Positions 15,714 through 25,476 are shown, counted from the first letter of the stretch. The stretch is 64,000 bases of DNA from HXMU1420-13 sp965601825 (GCA_965601825.1 OZ271839.1:1426001-1490000); one strand, 5' to 3'. The notes: a model not told the origin generated them from the letters alone. Program-made: numbers and translations.

Positions 15714-17140
15714 TGCTGCAGAATTGAAATTTTCTCTGAACGTGTAAATACAATGGACAATAAAAGAAGTGTCCAAAGTGAAAGAGAAAGGATACTTCTC
15801 CATTTTGAAACTAGAATACTCTGAACATCAGGAGTGTTATAGGTAAAGGGAGTAATACTAGACCATAACTCGATATCAGCGTTGTAATCACCATAAGCAA
15901 CTCCAGGCTTGTGGTTCAATTCCATGTCTTTGTTCATTTTCTTTACAAAATCACGGCGATAATTTTCTGCTTCTCTTGCAAAAGTGACGTGGTTTTCAAA
16001 GTTAGTCCCTGAAAATCCCATAGATAAATTTCGGATCGCTAAATACGGATTCAAGAGACTCGTCCATTCAACCATTTGGTTTTGTTTTACAAATATCTCT
16101 TCGACGTTTGAAAACTCTTGATCATATACTTTGTCTGTATATTCTTCACCGGCTTGTAATGCGATAGCACCCCAGTTAACAGGGAGTTCTTCAATGGTTT
16201 CCACACCATATTCTTCGAGTACTTGTTCTCTTAGTGCCACAAGTCTTTGGTCGGAGGGATTATGACCATCAACACCGTTTCTGACTTTTTCTGCAATAGT
16301 ATTTCTAAACTCAAACTGAGATGGAGTTGGATACATGCGATCAGCAAAAGTTGCTGTCGCTTTTGGTAGAATGATGCAAAACAATGCCCAAACACCGATT
16401 AAGCTCAATAAAGCTCCACCTGAAGTTTTACTAAATGCAGAAACAAGTACCGCCAGCAGAGTTAGCACAAAGAAATAGAAAGAGTAGCTTATCATCATTG
16501 CTATAAGTTTCCATGTTTCCTGTGCTAGTGGAATTCCTGATTGTGATGCGAGTAGAAAATAAGCCAGAATTACAATCGGTAAGAAAAGAGCCAGAATGAT
16601 AAGAAAATTACTGAATGTCTTTCCAAGAACCAGGCTTTTAGCGGTTAATCCTTGGCTGTAAACCAGTTTCAAAGTCCCTTGTTCACGCTCATTTGAGAAG
16701 CTATTGAAGGCCATAAAAATGATCAGCAATGGAATGAGCATTTTGAAAATCATGGCACTGGTCAACTCACCAAATCTTACCAGTGAATTACTATCCTGGG
16801 CGCGGCTATAAAGAATTTCATGTTGTCTATGTGCCTCAAGGAATACCGATATTCCTGTATAAGGGTCAAGACCGGTATCCATAAAACTCAAAACCGATTG
16901 AGGTTTGAACGCAAATTGACCAAAATGCGCAGCGCTATGTGGATGCTTTTCACCTTGATTAAGCCAAACCTCATACATCTCAGCTTGTGCTGCTTCTCTT
17001 TCAGCTTGGGCTTTACGCTGGCCTTCTTTACCAACCAAAACAGCAGTGATCATTAAGACCATTAGAAAAATGGAGGAAACCTGAATCCGTCGATCCCGAA
17101 TTGTAGAAAGAATCTCTTTTTTAATAATGAGCTTAAGCAT
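15710..17140 (-). CDS. ABC-2 type transporter permease (DUF3526-like), first subunit
   Basis: The 476-residue membrane protein has an N-terminal helix (about 24-38), a long extracytoplasmic domain, then helices from about 135 onward, with the NEREQGTLKLVYSQ motif typical of ABC-2 permeases. Its start overlaps the ATPase gene by 8 bp and its stop overlaps the next permease. It is a paralogue of that permease with the same architecture. Substrate unknown; export or outer-surface remodelling together with the DUF5916 barrel is possible. Confidence 0.87.
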   Translation of the reverse strand: MLKLIIKKEILSTIRDRRIQVSSIFLMVLMITAVLVGKEGQRKAQAEREAAQAEMYEVWLNQGEKHPHSAAHFGQFAFKPQSVLSFMDTGLDPYTGISVFLEAHRQHEILYSRAQDSNSLVRFGELTSAMIFKMLIPLLIIFMAFNSFSNEREQGTLKLVYSQGLTAKSLVLGKTFSNFLIILALFLPIVILAYFLLASQSGIPLAQETWKLIAMMISYSFYFFVLTLLAVLVSAFSKTSGGALLSLIGVWALFCIILPKATATFADRMYPTPSQFEFRNTIAEKVRNGVDGHNPSDQRLVALREQVLEEYGVETIEELPVNWGAIALQAGEEYTDKVYDQEFSNVEEIFVKQNQMVEWTSLLNPYLAIRNLSMGFSGTNFENHVTFAREAENYRRDFVKKMNKDMELNHKPGVAYGDYNADIELWSSITPFTYNTPDVQSILVSKWRSILSLSLWTLLLLSIVFTRSEKISILQQ

Positions 17141-17849
17141 GAGAGACTTCCGGTTTCATTGTTTCCAGATAGAGTGATTCTAACTCAGAAAGAGTAATGT
17201 CATCACTTTTTAATGAATGGATAAGCTTACCGGATTTCATGATTCCAATATGTGTTCCGGATTCTTTTGCACGGAACAAATCATGGGTAGCCATTAATAT
17301 TGCCATGCCATTTTCTTTCATTGTGTTGAGAAGTTGAGCAAACTCATTACTTGCTTGTGGATCAAGTCCGGATGTTGGTTCATCAAGTAATAAATTGGTT
17401 GCATTTTTTGCCTTTGCGATTGCAATTCCAACTTTTTGACGCATACCCTTAGAGTAATCAGATACGCGCTTTTTCATAGCGTTGTGATCGAGGCCAACTT
17501 TTTGAAGCATATCAACTAACATCACTTCATTATTCTGAGCTCCTGATAAGCCTGTAAAAAATTCCAGATTTTCTAAGCCCGTTAAATTGGTGTATAAACT
17601 TAGGTTTTCCGGGATATATGCTACATGCTGTTTTGTCGATTTTGAGTTTTTAACAACGTCAATACCATTAATCGTAGCTGATCCGGAGGTTGGATCAATA
17701 AAATTCATAAATAAGTTAATGGTTGTTGTTTTGCCGGCTCCATTTGCACCGAGCAAGCAGAAAATATCACCTTGATCAACTTTGAGGTTCAAGTTCTCAA
17801 GAGCTGTTTGTTGACCGTATTTCTTTGTTAAATTATTTGCTACAAGCAT
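17133..17849 (-). CDS. ABC transporter ATP-binding protein
   Basis: The 238-residue ATPase has Walker A (LLGANGAGKTTT, about 32-43), the signature YSKGMRQ, Walker B with LLLDEPTSGLDP and the H-loop ATHD. It powers the two ABC-2 permeases encoded directly downstream (8-bp overlap). This three-gene set resembles the NosFY/Gld-type exporters of Bacteroidota; no specific substrate can be read from it. Confidence 0.95.
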   Translation of the reverse strand: MLVANNLTKKYGQQTALENLNLKVDQGDIFCLLGANGAGKTTTINLFMNFIDPTSGSATINGIDVVKNSKSTKQHVAYIPENLSLYTNLTGLENLEFFTGLSGAQNNEVMLVDMLQKVGLDHNAMKKRVSDYSKGMRQKVGIAIAKAKNATNLLLDEPTSGLDPQASNEFAQLLNTMKENGMAILMATHDLFRAKESGTHIGIMKSGKLIHSLKSDDITLSELESLYLETMKPEVSHA

Positions 17850-17866
17850 GATTATTGTAGTTTGAT

Positions 17867-20047
17867 TTAAAACTGATGCACATAGGAAACCTTCGCTATA
17901 TACTGCTGCTGATTAATTCTGCTGGTATTTGTTGGATCATCAGCAACACTACTATTTAGTACTAGGTAGATGAAGGATAGTGGTCGGAATTCCCAGGAAA
18001 GGCGAGCATTCCATAAATGCTGATCAGATACATCATTCCATTGGTAAAGTCCCGAAAACAGAATCTTTGGATTTAAAGCAAAGCTTGGCCCAATTTTTAA
18101 TAGTTGAGTAGTTTCATCAACATTGTTAACTCCTAGATTCGATATCTCGGAAAATTCATAACTCGCTTCTAATGCAATATGTGGAATTGGGGCAATTCGC
18201 CCGGTGAACGTATAGCGGCTTAAGGTGCCGTCAAAATAAGTTCCTATCGAAGTATTGATAGAACCCGAAAAACGAGCAGCCGGATTCGTTGAGTAATTTA
18301 TAAACCATCGATCATATTGATATGAACCGGGGGCGACTTCAATTCCAACAGGGAAGAATGAAAAATCTAGATCTTGCCAATTAGGCTCATAAGTGATGTA
18401 AAACACAGATCTATCCTGGAAATTGAGTTCAATCAATCCAATTCCCATATAGCTGAATAAATGATCGAAGTTCTCTGAATCGTTGAAAATGTATGCATAA
18501 ATACCTGGGTTATAACTCCGAATAAATGATGGTAACCAATCTGGACGAAGATCAAGATTCAATGCCGGGCTGGTCATAATGTAATTGTCATCTAGAATTT
18601 CAAGACCAATACCGGGATTATAATTTCGGTTATAGTAATGAAGCAGACCCACGTACATTAGGTTATTAGTATACCCGAGCCACAATTGACCACCTAATCC
18701 ATCACCCGTTACTTCATCAGATGATGCAGAAAGCATTGCTTGAAGCGATAGTGATTGATTAAAGCGATGTAACCCATCTAATGTAAAAGTGAAATTATTA
18801 TGGGAAGCTGTATTTCCAATTGATTGATCGTTTCGAAAAGTTGCTAAACCGCCAAATCTACTTTGTCCTGAAAAATTTCTTGAATAGCGTAAAACACCAA
18901 AATTAGAAGCCGGATTTCCATTCGACTCCCTCTGACGAATAGCTAATGCTCCAAGACTATATTTAGAATTTTGTGTGACTAGTCTGGCACCTGCATCAAT
19001 AGGAATTGGTGCGCCTTGGTCGCTTAATCCAATTCTACGACTGAAAAATGGAAGTACCCAGGTAGATACATCCATACTGAATAAGTCATAATTTTCGAGA
19101 AAGAACTGTCTGCGTTCCGGGAAAAAGACCGAAAAGCGATTGAAGTTGACAACTTGTTGATCTGCTTCTGCCTGAGCGAAATCAGTATTAAAAGTTAAAT
19201 CAAGAACCGAATTACTTGTAACACCCCACTTAATTTCGCCGCCAAGTTTAGGATCCAAATCCGATTCAGAAACATTTCCATCGCTCAAGTCTTGGTAGTC
19301 GGATAGTATGTATGGATTTATCTGGATATTTGTTGATGGAGGAGGAGTATCTAAATTTGTTAGCACTGCACCATATTCCATTCGATACACAGTTAATGCT
19401 CTTGGTACTCCCGGTGCACTTGTAAATTCATTTCTACTTCGAATATTTCTAGTAAGAATTACACCAATTTGATCTGAATTGTCTGGATATCGAAGTACAT
19501 TCCATGGAATTAATATTTCTGCGACCCAGCGATCATCGTGAATTTTCGTTTCAGCATCCCAATTTGCATTCCAGTCAATGTTGAAACCTGCGCCATCAAT
19601 GATTTGCATATCACGCATGTTGCCAAGAGGAGTTACCTGAAATGATAAAGCGTTTCTTTTATCAAGTAATCCATCAATGGAAATCCCAAATAAATCATTT
19701 TGGAAGTATTCAAAATCTCGATCAAGGTTTCTGACAACAATAGTTGATTTAGGCTGATAACAAATAGCGCCAACATAAAGTCCACGTGGAGTAGAAATAA
19801 TTTTTACTTCAGTTGGATAAGATGAAGGTGCACCTTGATCGGGATCTTTTTGAAGGAATGCATCAATTATATCTGCATCAGACCAAATTACTTCATCAAG
19901 AATACCATCAATAAGAATAACTTCATTTGATTGTGTACTCGTGTAAATGTCTGGATTTACAGGTGGATTGAATGTTTCCTGCGCTATCAGACTAGTACTT
20001 AGAGTCAACAACATTGTAGTAGAAACTACAAGGTTTTTTAAGTTCAT
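17867..20047 (-). CDS. DUF5916 outer-membrane protein with carbohydrate-binding-9-like domain
   Basis: The 726-residue protein has a signal peptide (1-23), then a CBM9-like domain (about 38-230, with LIDGILDEVIWSDAD and AEILIPWNVLRY) and a long C-terminal region rich in alternating hydrophobic/aromatic strands ending in VSYVHQF, as in a beta-barrel. This is the DUF5916 layout widespread in Bacteroidota and relatives; its function is unknown. It is the first gene of the operon with the ABC exporter, 17 bp ahead of the ATPase. Confidence 0.85.
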   Translation of the reverse strand: MNLKNLVVSTTMLLTLSTSLIAQETFNPPVNPDIYTSTQSNEVILIDGILDEVIWSDADIIDAFLQKDPDQGAPSSYPTEVKIISTPRGLYVGAICYQPKSTIVVRNLDRDFEYFQNDLFGISIDGLLDKRNALSFQVTPLGNMRDMQIIDGAGFNIDWNANWDAETKIHDDRWVAEILIPWNVLRYPDNSDQIGVILTRNIRSRNEFTSAPGVPRALTVYRMEYGAVLTNLDTPPPSTNIQINPYILSDYQDLSDGNVSESDLDPKLGGEIKWGVTSNSVLDLTFNTDFAQAEADQQVVNFNRFSVFFPERRQFFLENYDLFSMDVSTWVLPFFSRRIGLSDQGAPIPIDAGARLVTQNSKYSLGALAIRQRESNGNPASNFGVLRYSRNFSGQSRFGGLATFRNDQSIGNTASHNNFTFTLDGLHRFNQSLSLQAMLSASSDEVTGDGLGGQLWLGYTNNLMYVGLLHYYNRNYNPGIGLEILDDNYIMTSPALNLDLRPDWLPSFIRSYNPGIYAYIFNDSENFDHLFSYMGIGLIELNFQDRSVFYITYEPNWQDLDFSFFPVGIEVAPGSYQYDRWFINYSTNPAARFSGSINTSIGTYFDGTLSRYTFTGRIAPIPHIALEASYEFSEISNLGVNNVDETTQLLKIGPSFALNPKILFSGLYQWNDVSDQHLWNARLSWEFRPLSFIYLVLNSSVADDPTNTSRINQQQYIAKVSYVHQF

Positions 20048-20127
20048 AGTAAATGAGAAATTCCGCCTTATTATGCTGGGCGGGTATCGTTTAAGTTTTC
20101 AGTCAGTGTGACTTTTTAAAAGTGAGC

Positions 20128-20526
20128 TTAAACAATAAAAGGAGGGCCTCGAAGGCTTTTATTTAGAAAGTAAGAGTCTTTTGGAAAATCAAAATGAGCA
20201 CTAACTAAATAATACGCTATATCATTAGTATATAACGGTTCGCTGTTACTTGAATTTGTATTGAAATGCTTCGCAAGTACACATGTTAGACAATCTATTT
20301 CTGAAGAATCATGATCGTCTGATTCAGATTCAGAATCGAGGGACTCACAGTCTGATTCATGGTGACTATGCTTCTCAATAGGATGGTCATGAGAGTCAGG
20401 GTGGTGATGAACACCATGATGATGTGTAAAGGAATGAAGTTGAATACATAAAAAACCAACCAATGCCGTGATTGAAATCACAGACTTAAAGAGACTCGTG
20501 GTTTTATTGAGATGATACATTCCCAT
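20128..20526 (-). CDS. Histidine-rich exported protein, probably metal-related
   Basis: The 132-residue protein has an N-terminal hydrophobic helix (signal or anchor, about 14-31), then a His-rich stretch (HHHGVHHHPDSHDHP), an acidic Ser/Asp/Glu segment, a CLTC motif and a C-terminal RGPP. Small Bacteroidota proteins of this type usually lie next to metal-uptake genes, and the His cluster would bind Zn or Cu in the periplasm. It is single here; a palindrome (20541-20561) lies just upstream. Function is inference. Confidence 0.7.
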   Translation of the reverse strand: MGMYHLNKTTSLFKSVISITALVGFLCIQLHSFTHHHGVHHHPDSHDHPIEKHSHHESDCESLDSESESDDHDSSEIDCLTCVLAKHFNTNSSNSEPLYTNDIAYYLVSAHFDFPKDSYFLNKSLRGPPFIV

Positions 20527-20540
20527 TTCTCAAATTTGTT

Positions 20541-20561
20541 ATTTCATTCATAAAATGAAAT
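20541..20561. promoter_or_regulatory. Palindromic candidate operator upstream of the His-rich gene
   Basis: ATTTCATT and AATGAAAT are perfect 8-bp inverted repeats separated by 5 bp, centred about 25 bp before the start codon. The position and size suit a repressor site, perhaps of a Fur/Zur-type metal regulator. The regulator is not identified. Confidence 0.45.
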
Positions 20562-20638
20562 ACTAATTGAACTACTCAAAATTATTTTACAATTGAAGTA
20601 AAACTCATTTAAATATGACTCATATGCATAGTGGGTTG

Positions 20639-21523
20639 TTATTCATTTAAAATCAATTCAACGCGTTTATTCTTCTTCAGATCAATTGCCACAACTTGAT
20701 TAGCAAATAAAGGCGTAGCTAATTTAATGAGCGCTTCTATCTCGGGGAAATGTTTTCTGTATCGATACTCAAATGCATTATTCTTAAACACCTTACTCCA
20801 TTTGATTGGGAATAAATCGAAACTGACTCCTGCATGAAACATGCTTCCATTTTTTACTTCAATTGCACGGAACTCTGTTTTTAAACTCTCATAATGATGG
20901 ACATATCTGCAGGTCCATTTTTTGATGTCTCCAGCCATTAATTGTTCATCCGTAGCCTTATCCATCATGGCTCGCATACCTTTTTCCTGACTACTTAACA
21001 ATCGCTGGAAAGCATCTTCAATTCCTTCAATGGGCCACAAAACAAAAGGGATTTTATCAATCAGGTTTTTAACAGTTTGATACAGCACATTCAAGCCAAA
21101 TGATTTTGTTCGATAATAAATCAAACGCTTATTCGTGAAAACTAGAATTGAATCTATTCCCTGATGATCAACTCCTGAGAACTTCATCATTACCCGCTCC
21201 TCATCTAGCTCAACGAATCGCTTAAAGCTTTCCTGAATACTATCTTCTGCTCCAACCTTATTGATTTTAAAAGCAGGGTAAAGTCCGGCCAAATCTGAGT
21301 GTTTTAAGTTTTCAGCTTCCTGCCAGTCATCATTATAAGTGCCTTGAAAATGTTTCTTAAAAAAGGAGATTAGAATAACTAGGCTCAGTATCACGAATAT
21401 TACTGCTAATGCGATTTCGAGATATGCTGATGAAAGCTCTTTAGTTAAAATCGATTCAATTGAAGCAAAAGAGATAAAAACTGATGCAACCAGTGCAATG
21501 AGACGACCAATAAATAAATCCAT
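20639..21523 (-). CDS. Hypothetical membrane-anchored protein with PH-like domain
   Basis: The preferred start is ATG 21523 (MDLFIGRLIAL), since upstream codons add only a poor-quality leader. The 294-residue protein has two N-terminal membrane helices (about 3-22 and 34-54) and a cytoplasmic part. The stretch ILVFTNKRLIYYRTK is the pattern seen in bacterial PH-like (bPH) domains. I do not recognise a named family. The gap from here to the rsgA start (21524-21861) contains short inverted repeats such as GTTGATCAAC but no gene or identifiable element. Confidence 0.6.
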   Translation of the reverse strand: MDLFIGRLIALVASVFISFASIESILTKELSSAYLEIALAVIFVILSLVILISFFKKHFQGTYNDDWQEAENLKHSDLAGLYPAFKINKVGAEDSIQESFKRFVELDEERVMMKFSGVDHQGIDSILVFTNKRLIYYRTKSFGLNVLYQTVKNLIDKIPFVLWPIEGIEDAFQRLLSSQEKGMRAMMDKATDEQLMAGDIKKWTCRYVHHYESLKTEFRAIEVKNGSMFHAGVSFDLFPIKWSKVFKNNAFEYRYRKHFPEIEALIKLATPLFANQVVAIDLKKNKRVELILNE

Positions 21524-21861
21524 ATGTAAATGATATAATTTGATCAGATAGTATAGTATGAATCTCAATTATTCAAATAAGTACTTATCACACAGAAAGT
21601 TGCTTAATTGAGAATACCTTATATCATCGATTTTAATAACTCTTTTGAATAATCTCATTTCAAAATTCTACAGAGTTCTGTAATTTTCTGGCTGATGGTA
21701 ATTTCAAGTCTTATTAAAATACAAGCCGTTAGAATTCCCGCCTGATTTTGGCAGGTATATGAGTTGTTGATCAACTTAAGGGATAAGTATGCCTGCCTGT
21801 AATTCCCATTGATTTTTCAATGAGAATCCCATTTCAAACCATCAAAATTTTAAATAGAGAA

Positions 21862-22944
21862 ATGGACTCACAATTTTTTAAGCTAAAAAAACTTGGATTT
21901 ACGGAAACATTAAACGAAACCATTACATCGAATAACTTCGATTCATTCGAATTTGGACGAATTAGTACTGAGCATAGAGATCGGTATATAATCAAAACTG
22001 ATTCGAAAGAATACAATGCTGAGATAACCGGTAAACTAAGATTCACGGCAGAATCACGAGAAGATTTACCGGCAGTTGGCGACTGGGTTGCATTCCAGTG
22101 TTTCGACGATGAATTAGCCATCATCCATGAAATTTTACCCAGATCATCTGCTTTAAAACGTCAGCAAGTTGGAAGTAGAAGTTCAATTCAAATTATTGCT
22201 GCAAATATTGATTATGCATTCCTTATTCAGGCTATAGATCGGGGCTTCAACTTGAATCGATTGGAGCGATATCTAACAATTTGTTACTCCTCAAATGTGA
22301 AACCTGAAATAGTTCTTACTAAGACAGATTTAGCGGAGCCAACACTGATTGAAGATTTGAGGCAACAAATCAAAAAAAGGATTCCGGGAATTGAACTTAT
22401 GACCATTAGTAATATCTCACTTGATGGGCTTGATAAGTTGAAAAGCATCATCATAGAAGGAAAAACCTATTGTCTGCTTGGTTCATCCGGAGTAGGTAAA
22501 TCCAGTTTGCTAAATAACCTGATTGGGTCGGCCCAAATGAAAACTGGAAGCATCAGTTCCAGTAATCAGAAAGGTCAACACATAACAACGCACCGTGAAT
22601 TGATAGTTCTGGAATCAGGAGGGGTGATCATTGATAATCCAGGCATGAGGGAAGTTGGAATTGTTGATGAAGACAGAGGCCTGGAATCAACATTTGATCA
22701 AATCACAGAATTGAGTCAGCACTGTAAATACACTGATTGCCGACATATTAATGAATCATATTGTGCTGTACGTGCAGCAGTTGAATCTGGTGAACTTGAG
22801 AGGGCCGTTTATGATAACTATCTCAAAATGGATAAAGAGCGATCTTTTTTTGAATCTTCTTCTCAAGACCGAAAGCGAAAGGAAAAAGTGCTCGGAAAAC
22901 TAATCAAAAATATGAAACGCGATAATATTAAAGGGAGGGATTAG
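21862..22944 (+). CDS. rsgA: Ribosome small subunit-dependent GTPase RsgA
   Basis: The protein (about 360 residues from ATG 21862; the frame opens at 21820) has an OB-fold N-terminal domain. The circularly permuted GTPase order follows: LTKTDL (G4) before GSSGVGKSS (G1), then a G3-like DNPGMRE. A zinc site comes after that (C-x5-C-x-H-x5-C in CKYTDCRHINESYC). RsgA checks late 30S ribosome maturation. It is monocistronic with a terminator just downstream. Identification is secure; only the start is uncertain. Confidence 0.95.
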   Translation: MDSQFFKLKKLGFTETLNETITSNNFDSFEFGRISTEHRDRYIIKTDSKEYNAEITGKLRFTAESREDLPAVGDWVAFQCFDDELAIIHEILPRSSALKRQQVGSRSSIQIIAANIDYAFLIQAIDRGFNLNRLERYLTICYSSNVKPEIVLTKTDLAEPTLIEDLRQQIKKRIPGIELMTISNISLDGLDKLKSIIIEGKTYCLLGSSGVGKSSLLNNLIGSAQMKTGSISSSNQKGQHITTHRELIVLESGGVIIDNPGMREVGIVDEDRGLESTFDQITELSQHCKYTDCRHINESYCAVRAAVESGELERAVYDNYLKMDKERSFFESSSQDRKRKEKVLGKLIKNMKRDNIKGRD

Positions 22945-22970
22945 CCCTTAGTAAACTAACGGCAAAACAT

Positions 22971-22997
22971 AAAGTCATCCAAGTTGGATGGCTTTTT
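22971..22997 (+). terminator. Terminator after rsgA
   Basis: AGTCATCCAA pairs with TTGGATGGCT (one G-U), followed by five T. It separates rsgA from the TspO gene. Confidence 0.75.
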
Positions 22998-23025
22998 CTA
23001 TTGAAATGAAATACTATGGAAATAC

Positions 23026-23514
23026 ATGCCCACAAATATGAAGAATTCTCTCTCCATTAAGATTATAATCTCAGTAATTATATGCCTGGCGATAGGCGGA
23101 CTTTCCGGGTTTTTAACATCTGGTTCTTTAAGCAGCTGGTATGACCAACTGACTAAACCATACTTTAATCCACCAGATTGGGTTTTTGGTCCTGTTTGGT
23201 CTCTTTTATATACATTGATGGGAATATCAGCCGGAATAATTTGGCATCAGGGTTTAGAACAAGCCACTGTAAAAAAAGCCCTGAATGTATTTGGGATACA
23301 TCTCTTACTGAACTTTAGCTGGTCATTGATTTTCTTTGGTTTGAAAATGCCTGCGTTTGCATTGATTGAAATTATCATACTGTTAGGCTCAATCTTCTAC
23401 TTTGCAGGATTATTTTATAAAATCAACCCGATTGCATCATGGCTTCAAGTACCCTATATACTTTGGGTAAGTTTTGCGACAATCCTGAACGGCTCTATAG
23501 CCTGGTTAAACTAA
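23026..23514 (+). CDS. TspO/MBR family tryptophan-rich membrane protein
   Basis: The 162-residue protein has five membrane helices and the family signatures WYDQLTKPYFNPPDWVFGPVW and NFSWSLIFFG. TspO proteins bind porphyrins and related tetrapyrroles and are often linked with light or oxygen responses. That is of interest because a phytochrome and heme oxygenase are encoded about 27 kb away, but no direct link is shown. An N-terminal extension of about 4 residues is uncertain. Confidence 0.93.
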   Translation: MPTNMKNSLSIKIIISVIICLAIGGLSGFLTSGSLSSWYDQLTKPYFNPPDWVFGPVWSLLYTLMGISAGIIWHQGLEQATVKKALNVFGIHLLLNFSWSLIFFGLKMPAFALIEIIILLGSIFYFAGLFYKINPIASWLQVPYILWVSFATILNGSIAWLN

Positions 23515-23535
23515 ATGCCAAAACTAGTGAGGTAA

Positions 23536-25149
23536 TTAAGTGCCCTCAAGTATATCACCGATATGACCCAATAGAACTTTGTAGCTGTTCACATTTTTTT
23601 GGACAACGGCCAATGCTTCCTGATATAGCTCTTTTTGCTCGGTCTTACTAATCGTTTTTCCGGAATAAATAATTACCGGAGTACTCTTATGAGTTTCCAT
23701 ATTCCGAATTTTCTGCAATACGTCTTTACCATAGGCGTCAGGTAAATACATATCAAGAATTATGCAATCAAAATGCTGATCAGTGTTAAGAAGGTTATAG
23801 GCTTCTTGCGCAGATTCTGCGGTAATGCAATTCTTTACAACAACACTTAAGAATTCCTTAAGAGCCATATTGTGAATGGTACTATTATCAATGAGTAAAA
23901 CAGTGCCTTTGGATTTTTTCTTGACTGACTTCTGTTTCTTTTCAATTTGAGACTTCGGCTTCTTAATCACTTTAACAACTTCAACTTCCGGCTTACTCTC
24001 AACAGCTTTTCTGCTATCTAACGGTAAATACAACGTAAATGTACTTCCTGAACCATAATTACTTTCAAGGGTAAGCCTTCCACCCATTATTTGTGCTATT
24101 TCTTTGGATATTGCCAAGCCTAGCCCGGTTCCACCATACATTTTTTCTGTGGATTGACCTTCTGCCTGAACATAGCTTTCAAAAATGATGCTTACTTTTT
24201 CATCGCTGATTCCAATCCCAGTATCTGATATTTCAAAAGCGATCATTCTTTCATCAGTATCAAGCTTTTGCATCAACAATTCTTCTGTATCAGGATAATA
24301 AGTGCTGAGTTTTACATGACCCTTAGTTGTGAATTTGATAGCATTTGAAATCAGATTATTTAATACCTGTTCTAATCTGATTCTATCGGTATTTATGATG
24401 GAGGTGTCATCTAACTGGTTCTCGTACTTAAATTCAATATCCTTTTCACCGGCAACAGGAATGTATAAACGAGACAAACGAGAACTAAAATCTGAGACAT
24501 CAACATGTTCGAGTTGAATATCCATTTTACCGGATTGAATCTTTGAGAGATCTAAAATCTTATTGAGAAGATCCAATAGGTTGTTACTTGAACCATGAAT
24601 CAAATCGATATACTCAATTTCATCAGGCTTCAGTGACTGATTACGATTTTCAGCTAAAATTTCACTCAGTAGAATTACTGAATTCAGTGTGGTTCTCATT
24701 TCATGGCTAATCTTAGCGATGAATTGAGATTTATAATTCAAATCATATTCCAACTCACGAGTTCTATTCTGAACCAGTGCGAATTCAATTTGTTGCCTGA
24801 TTTTGATGGTGAGCAAAGTCGGATCCGTTACAGGAATCACCTCATGAGCACCAAATTGCAATAACTCATTTACATCATCTCTGTTTCTTAACCGTCCTGT
24901 TGCAATAATTCGACTTCTGGATTTTCGTCTTTGTATTGCTTTTATAGCTTTCCGGCTATCAAATTCTTCGCTATCTAAGTTAAGAATTACTAAATCCCAG
25001 TGATGACTTCTGTATGCTTTTGCGAGTTCCGGATTTGCTTTAATGAATCCGGTTTCAATTTCAATTCCCTTAAAATGTAGATTTGAAACAACTTCTTGAA
25101 CTATGTCAGAAGTGTTCGCTAATAGAATGGAAATTGTTGTTTCTGCCAT
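23536..25149 (-). CDS. Hybrid histidine kinase, REC-HisKA-HATPase-REC
   Basis: The 537-residue cytoplasmic protein begins with a receiver-like domain (1-120) in which the phospho-acceptor position is Asn (LVILNLD, N57), so it is likely a non-phosphorylated sensor module. HisKA follows with H149 (ISHEMRTTLNS), an HATPase with N, G1 and G2 boxes (LISNAIKFT, DTGIGISDE, GTGLGLAIS), a Lys-rich linker and a C-terminal receiver with an intact Asp (CIILDMYLPD). It faces away from the che cluster across a 327-bp regulatory region. No membrane helices are present; its ligand is unknown. Confidence 0.93.
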   Translation of the reverse strand: MAETTISILLANTSDIVQEVVSNLHFKGIEIETGFIKANPELAKAYRSHHWDLVILNLDSEEFDSRKAIKAIQRRKSRSRIIATGRLRNRDDVNELLQFGAHEVIPVTDPTLLTIKIRQQIEFALVQNRTRELEYDLNYKSQFIAKISHEMRTTLNSVILLSEILAENRNQSLKPDEIEYIDLIHGSSNNLLDLLNKILDLSKIQSGKMDIQLEHVDVSDFSSRLSRLYIPVAGEKDIEFKYENQLDDTSIINTDRIRLEQVLNNLISNAIKFTTKGHVKLSTYYPDTEELLMQKLDTDERMIAFEISDTGIGISDEKVSIIFESYVQAEGQSTEKMYGGTGLGLAISKEIAQIMGGRLTLESNYGSGSTFTLYLPLDSRKAVESKPEVEVVKVIKKPKSQIEKKQKSVKKKSKGTVLLIDNSTIHNMALKEFLSVVVKNCITAESAQEAYNLLNTDQHFDCIILDMYLPDAYGKDVLQKIRNMETHKSTPVIIYSGKTISKTEQKELYQEALAVVQKNVNSYKVLLGHIGDILEGT

Positions 25150-25244
25150 CTGGAATTCCCCAAAAATTTACCCGGCTGTGAATGTACAATTTAATTGATG
25201 AGTAATGCGCTAAAAATTGAAATAGGGATTAGGCGAATAATATA

Positions 25245-25264
25245 TTATTAGAGGATTTTAATAA
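25245..25264. promoter_or_regulatory. 20-bp near-palindrome, copy 1
   Basis: TTATTAGAGGATTTTAATAA differs at one position from the copy at 43842. Candidate operator of an unidentified regulator. Confidence 0.5.
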
Positions 25265-25334
25265 ACTATAATTTTAAAAATCATTGCTATTGATGTCATA
25301 ATGATTGATTTATTATATACTCGAACCGTAATTA

Positions 25335-25354
25335 TTATTAAGTTTCTTTAATAA
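25335..25354. promoter_or_regulatory. 20-bp near-palindrome, copy 2
   Basis: TTATTAAGTTTCTTTAATAA has perfect TTATTAA/TTAATAA ends and a divergent centre. It is the second of three sites in this intergenic region. Confidence 0.45.
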
Positions 25355-25373
25355 ATAGGTTTGATTATATTCT

Positions 25374-25393
25374 TTATTAGAGAATCTTAATGT
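25374..25393. promoter_or_regulatory. 20-bp near-palindrome, copy 3 (degenerate)
   Basis: TTATTAGAGAATCTTAATGT keeps the left half and centre of the motif but has a weaker right half. It lies about 84 bp before the ribosome-binding site of the 25477 gene. Confidence 0.35.
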
Positions 25394-25476
25394 ATTGAGT
25401 GGCTTAGGTTTCAGTGAATACTGAATGCTCAATATAATTTAATTGTAACTATCGTTGGTTGGAGGTATCGTAAGCA

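Larger units (their letters stand above)
25150..25476. other. Divergent intergenic region with three copies of a 20-bp palindrome
   Basis: No gene is seen in these 327 bases. The region is very AT-rich and lies between two divergent kinase genes. It holds three near-palindromes related to TTATTAAAGGATTTTAATAA at 25245, 25335 and 25374, the same motif as before 43775/44173, and a short inverted repeat TTCAGT-GAAT-ACTGAA. Confidence 0.6.

Noticed and set aside
21569..21819. Possible riboswitch upstream of rsgA (repeated CCTGCC/GGCAGG blocks)
   Set aside because: Blocks do not match any riboswitch I know and the pairing is weak.
23026..23514. Possible link between TspO and the phytochrome system
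   Set aside because: The two are 27 kb apart with no shared promoter; TspO is common in unrelated settings, so I did not raise it as a finding.
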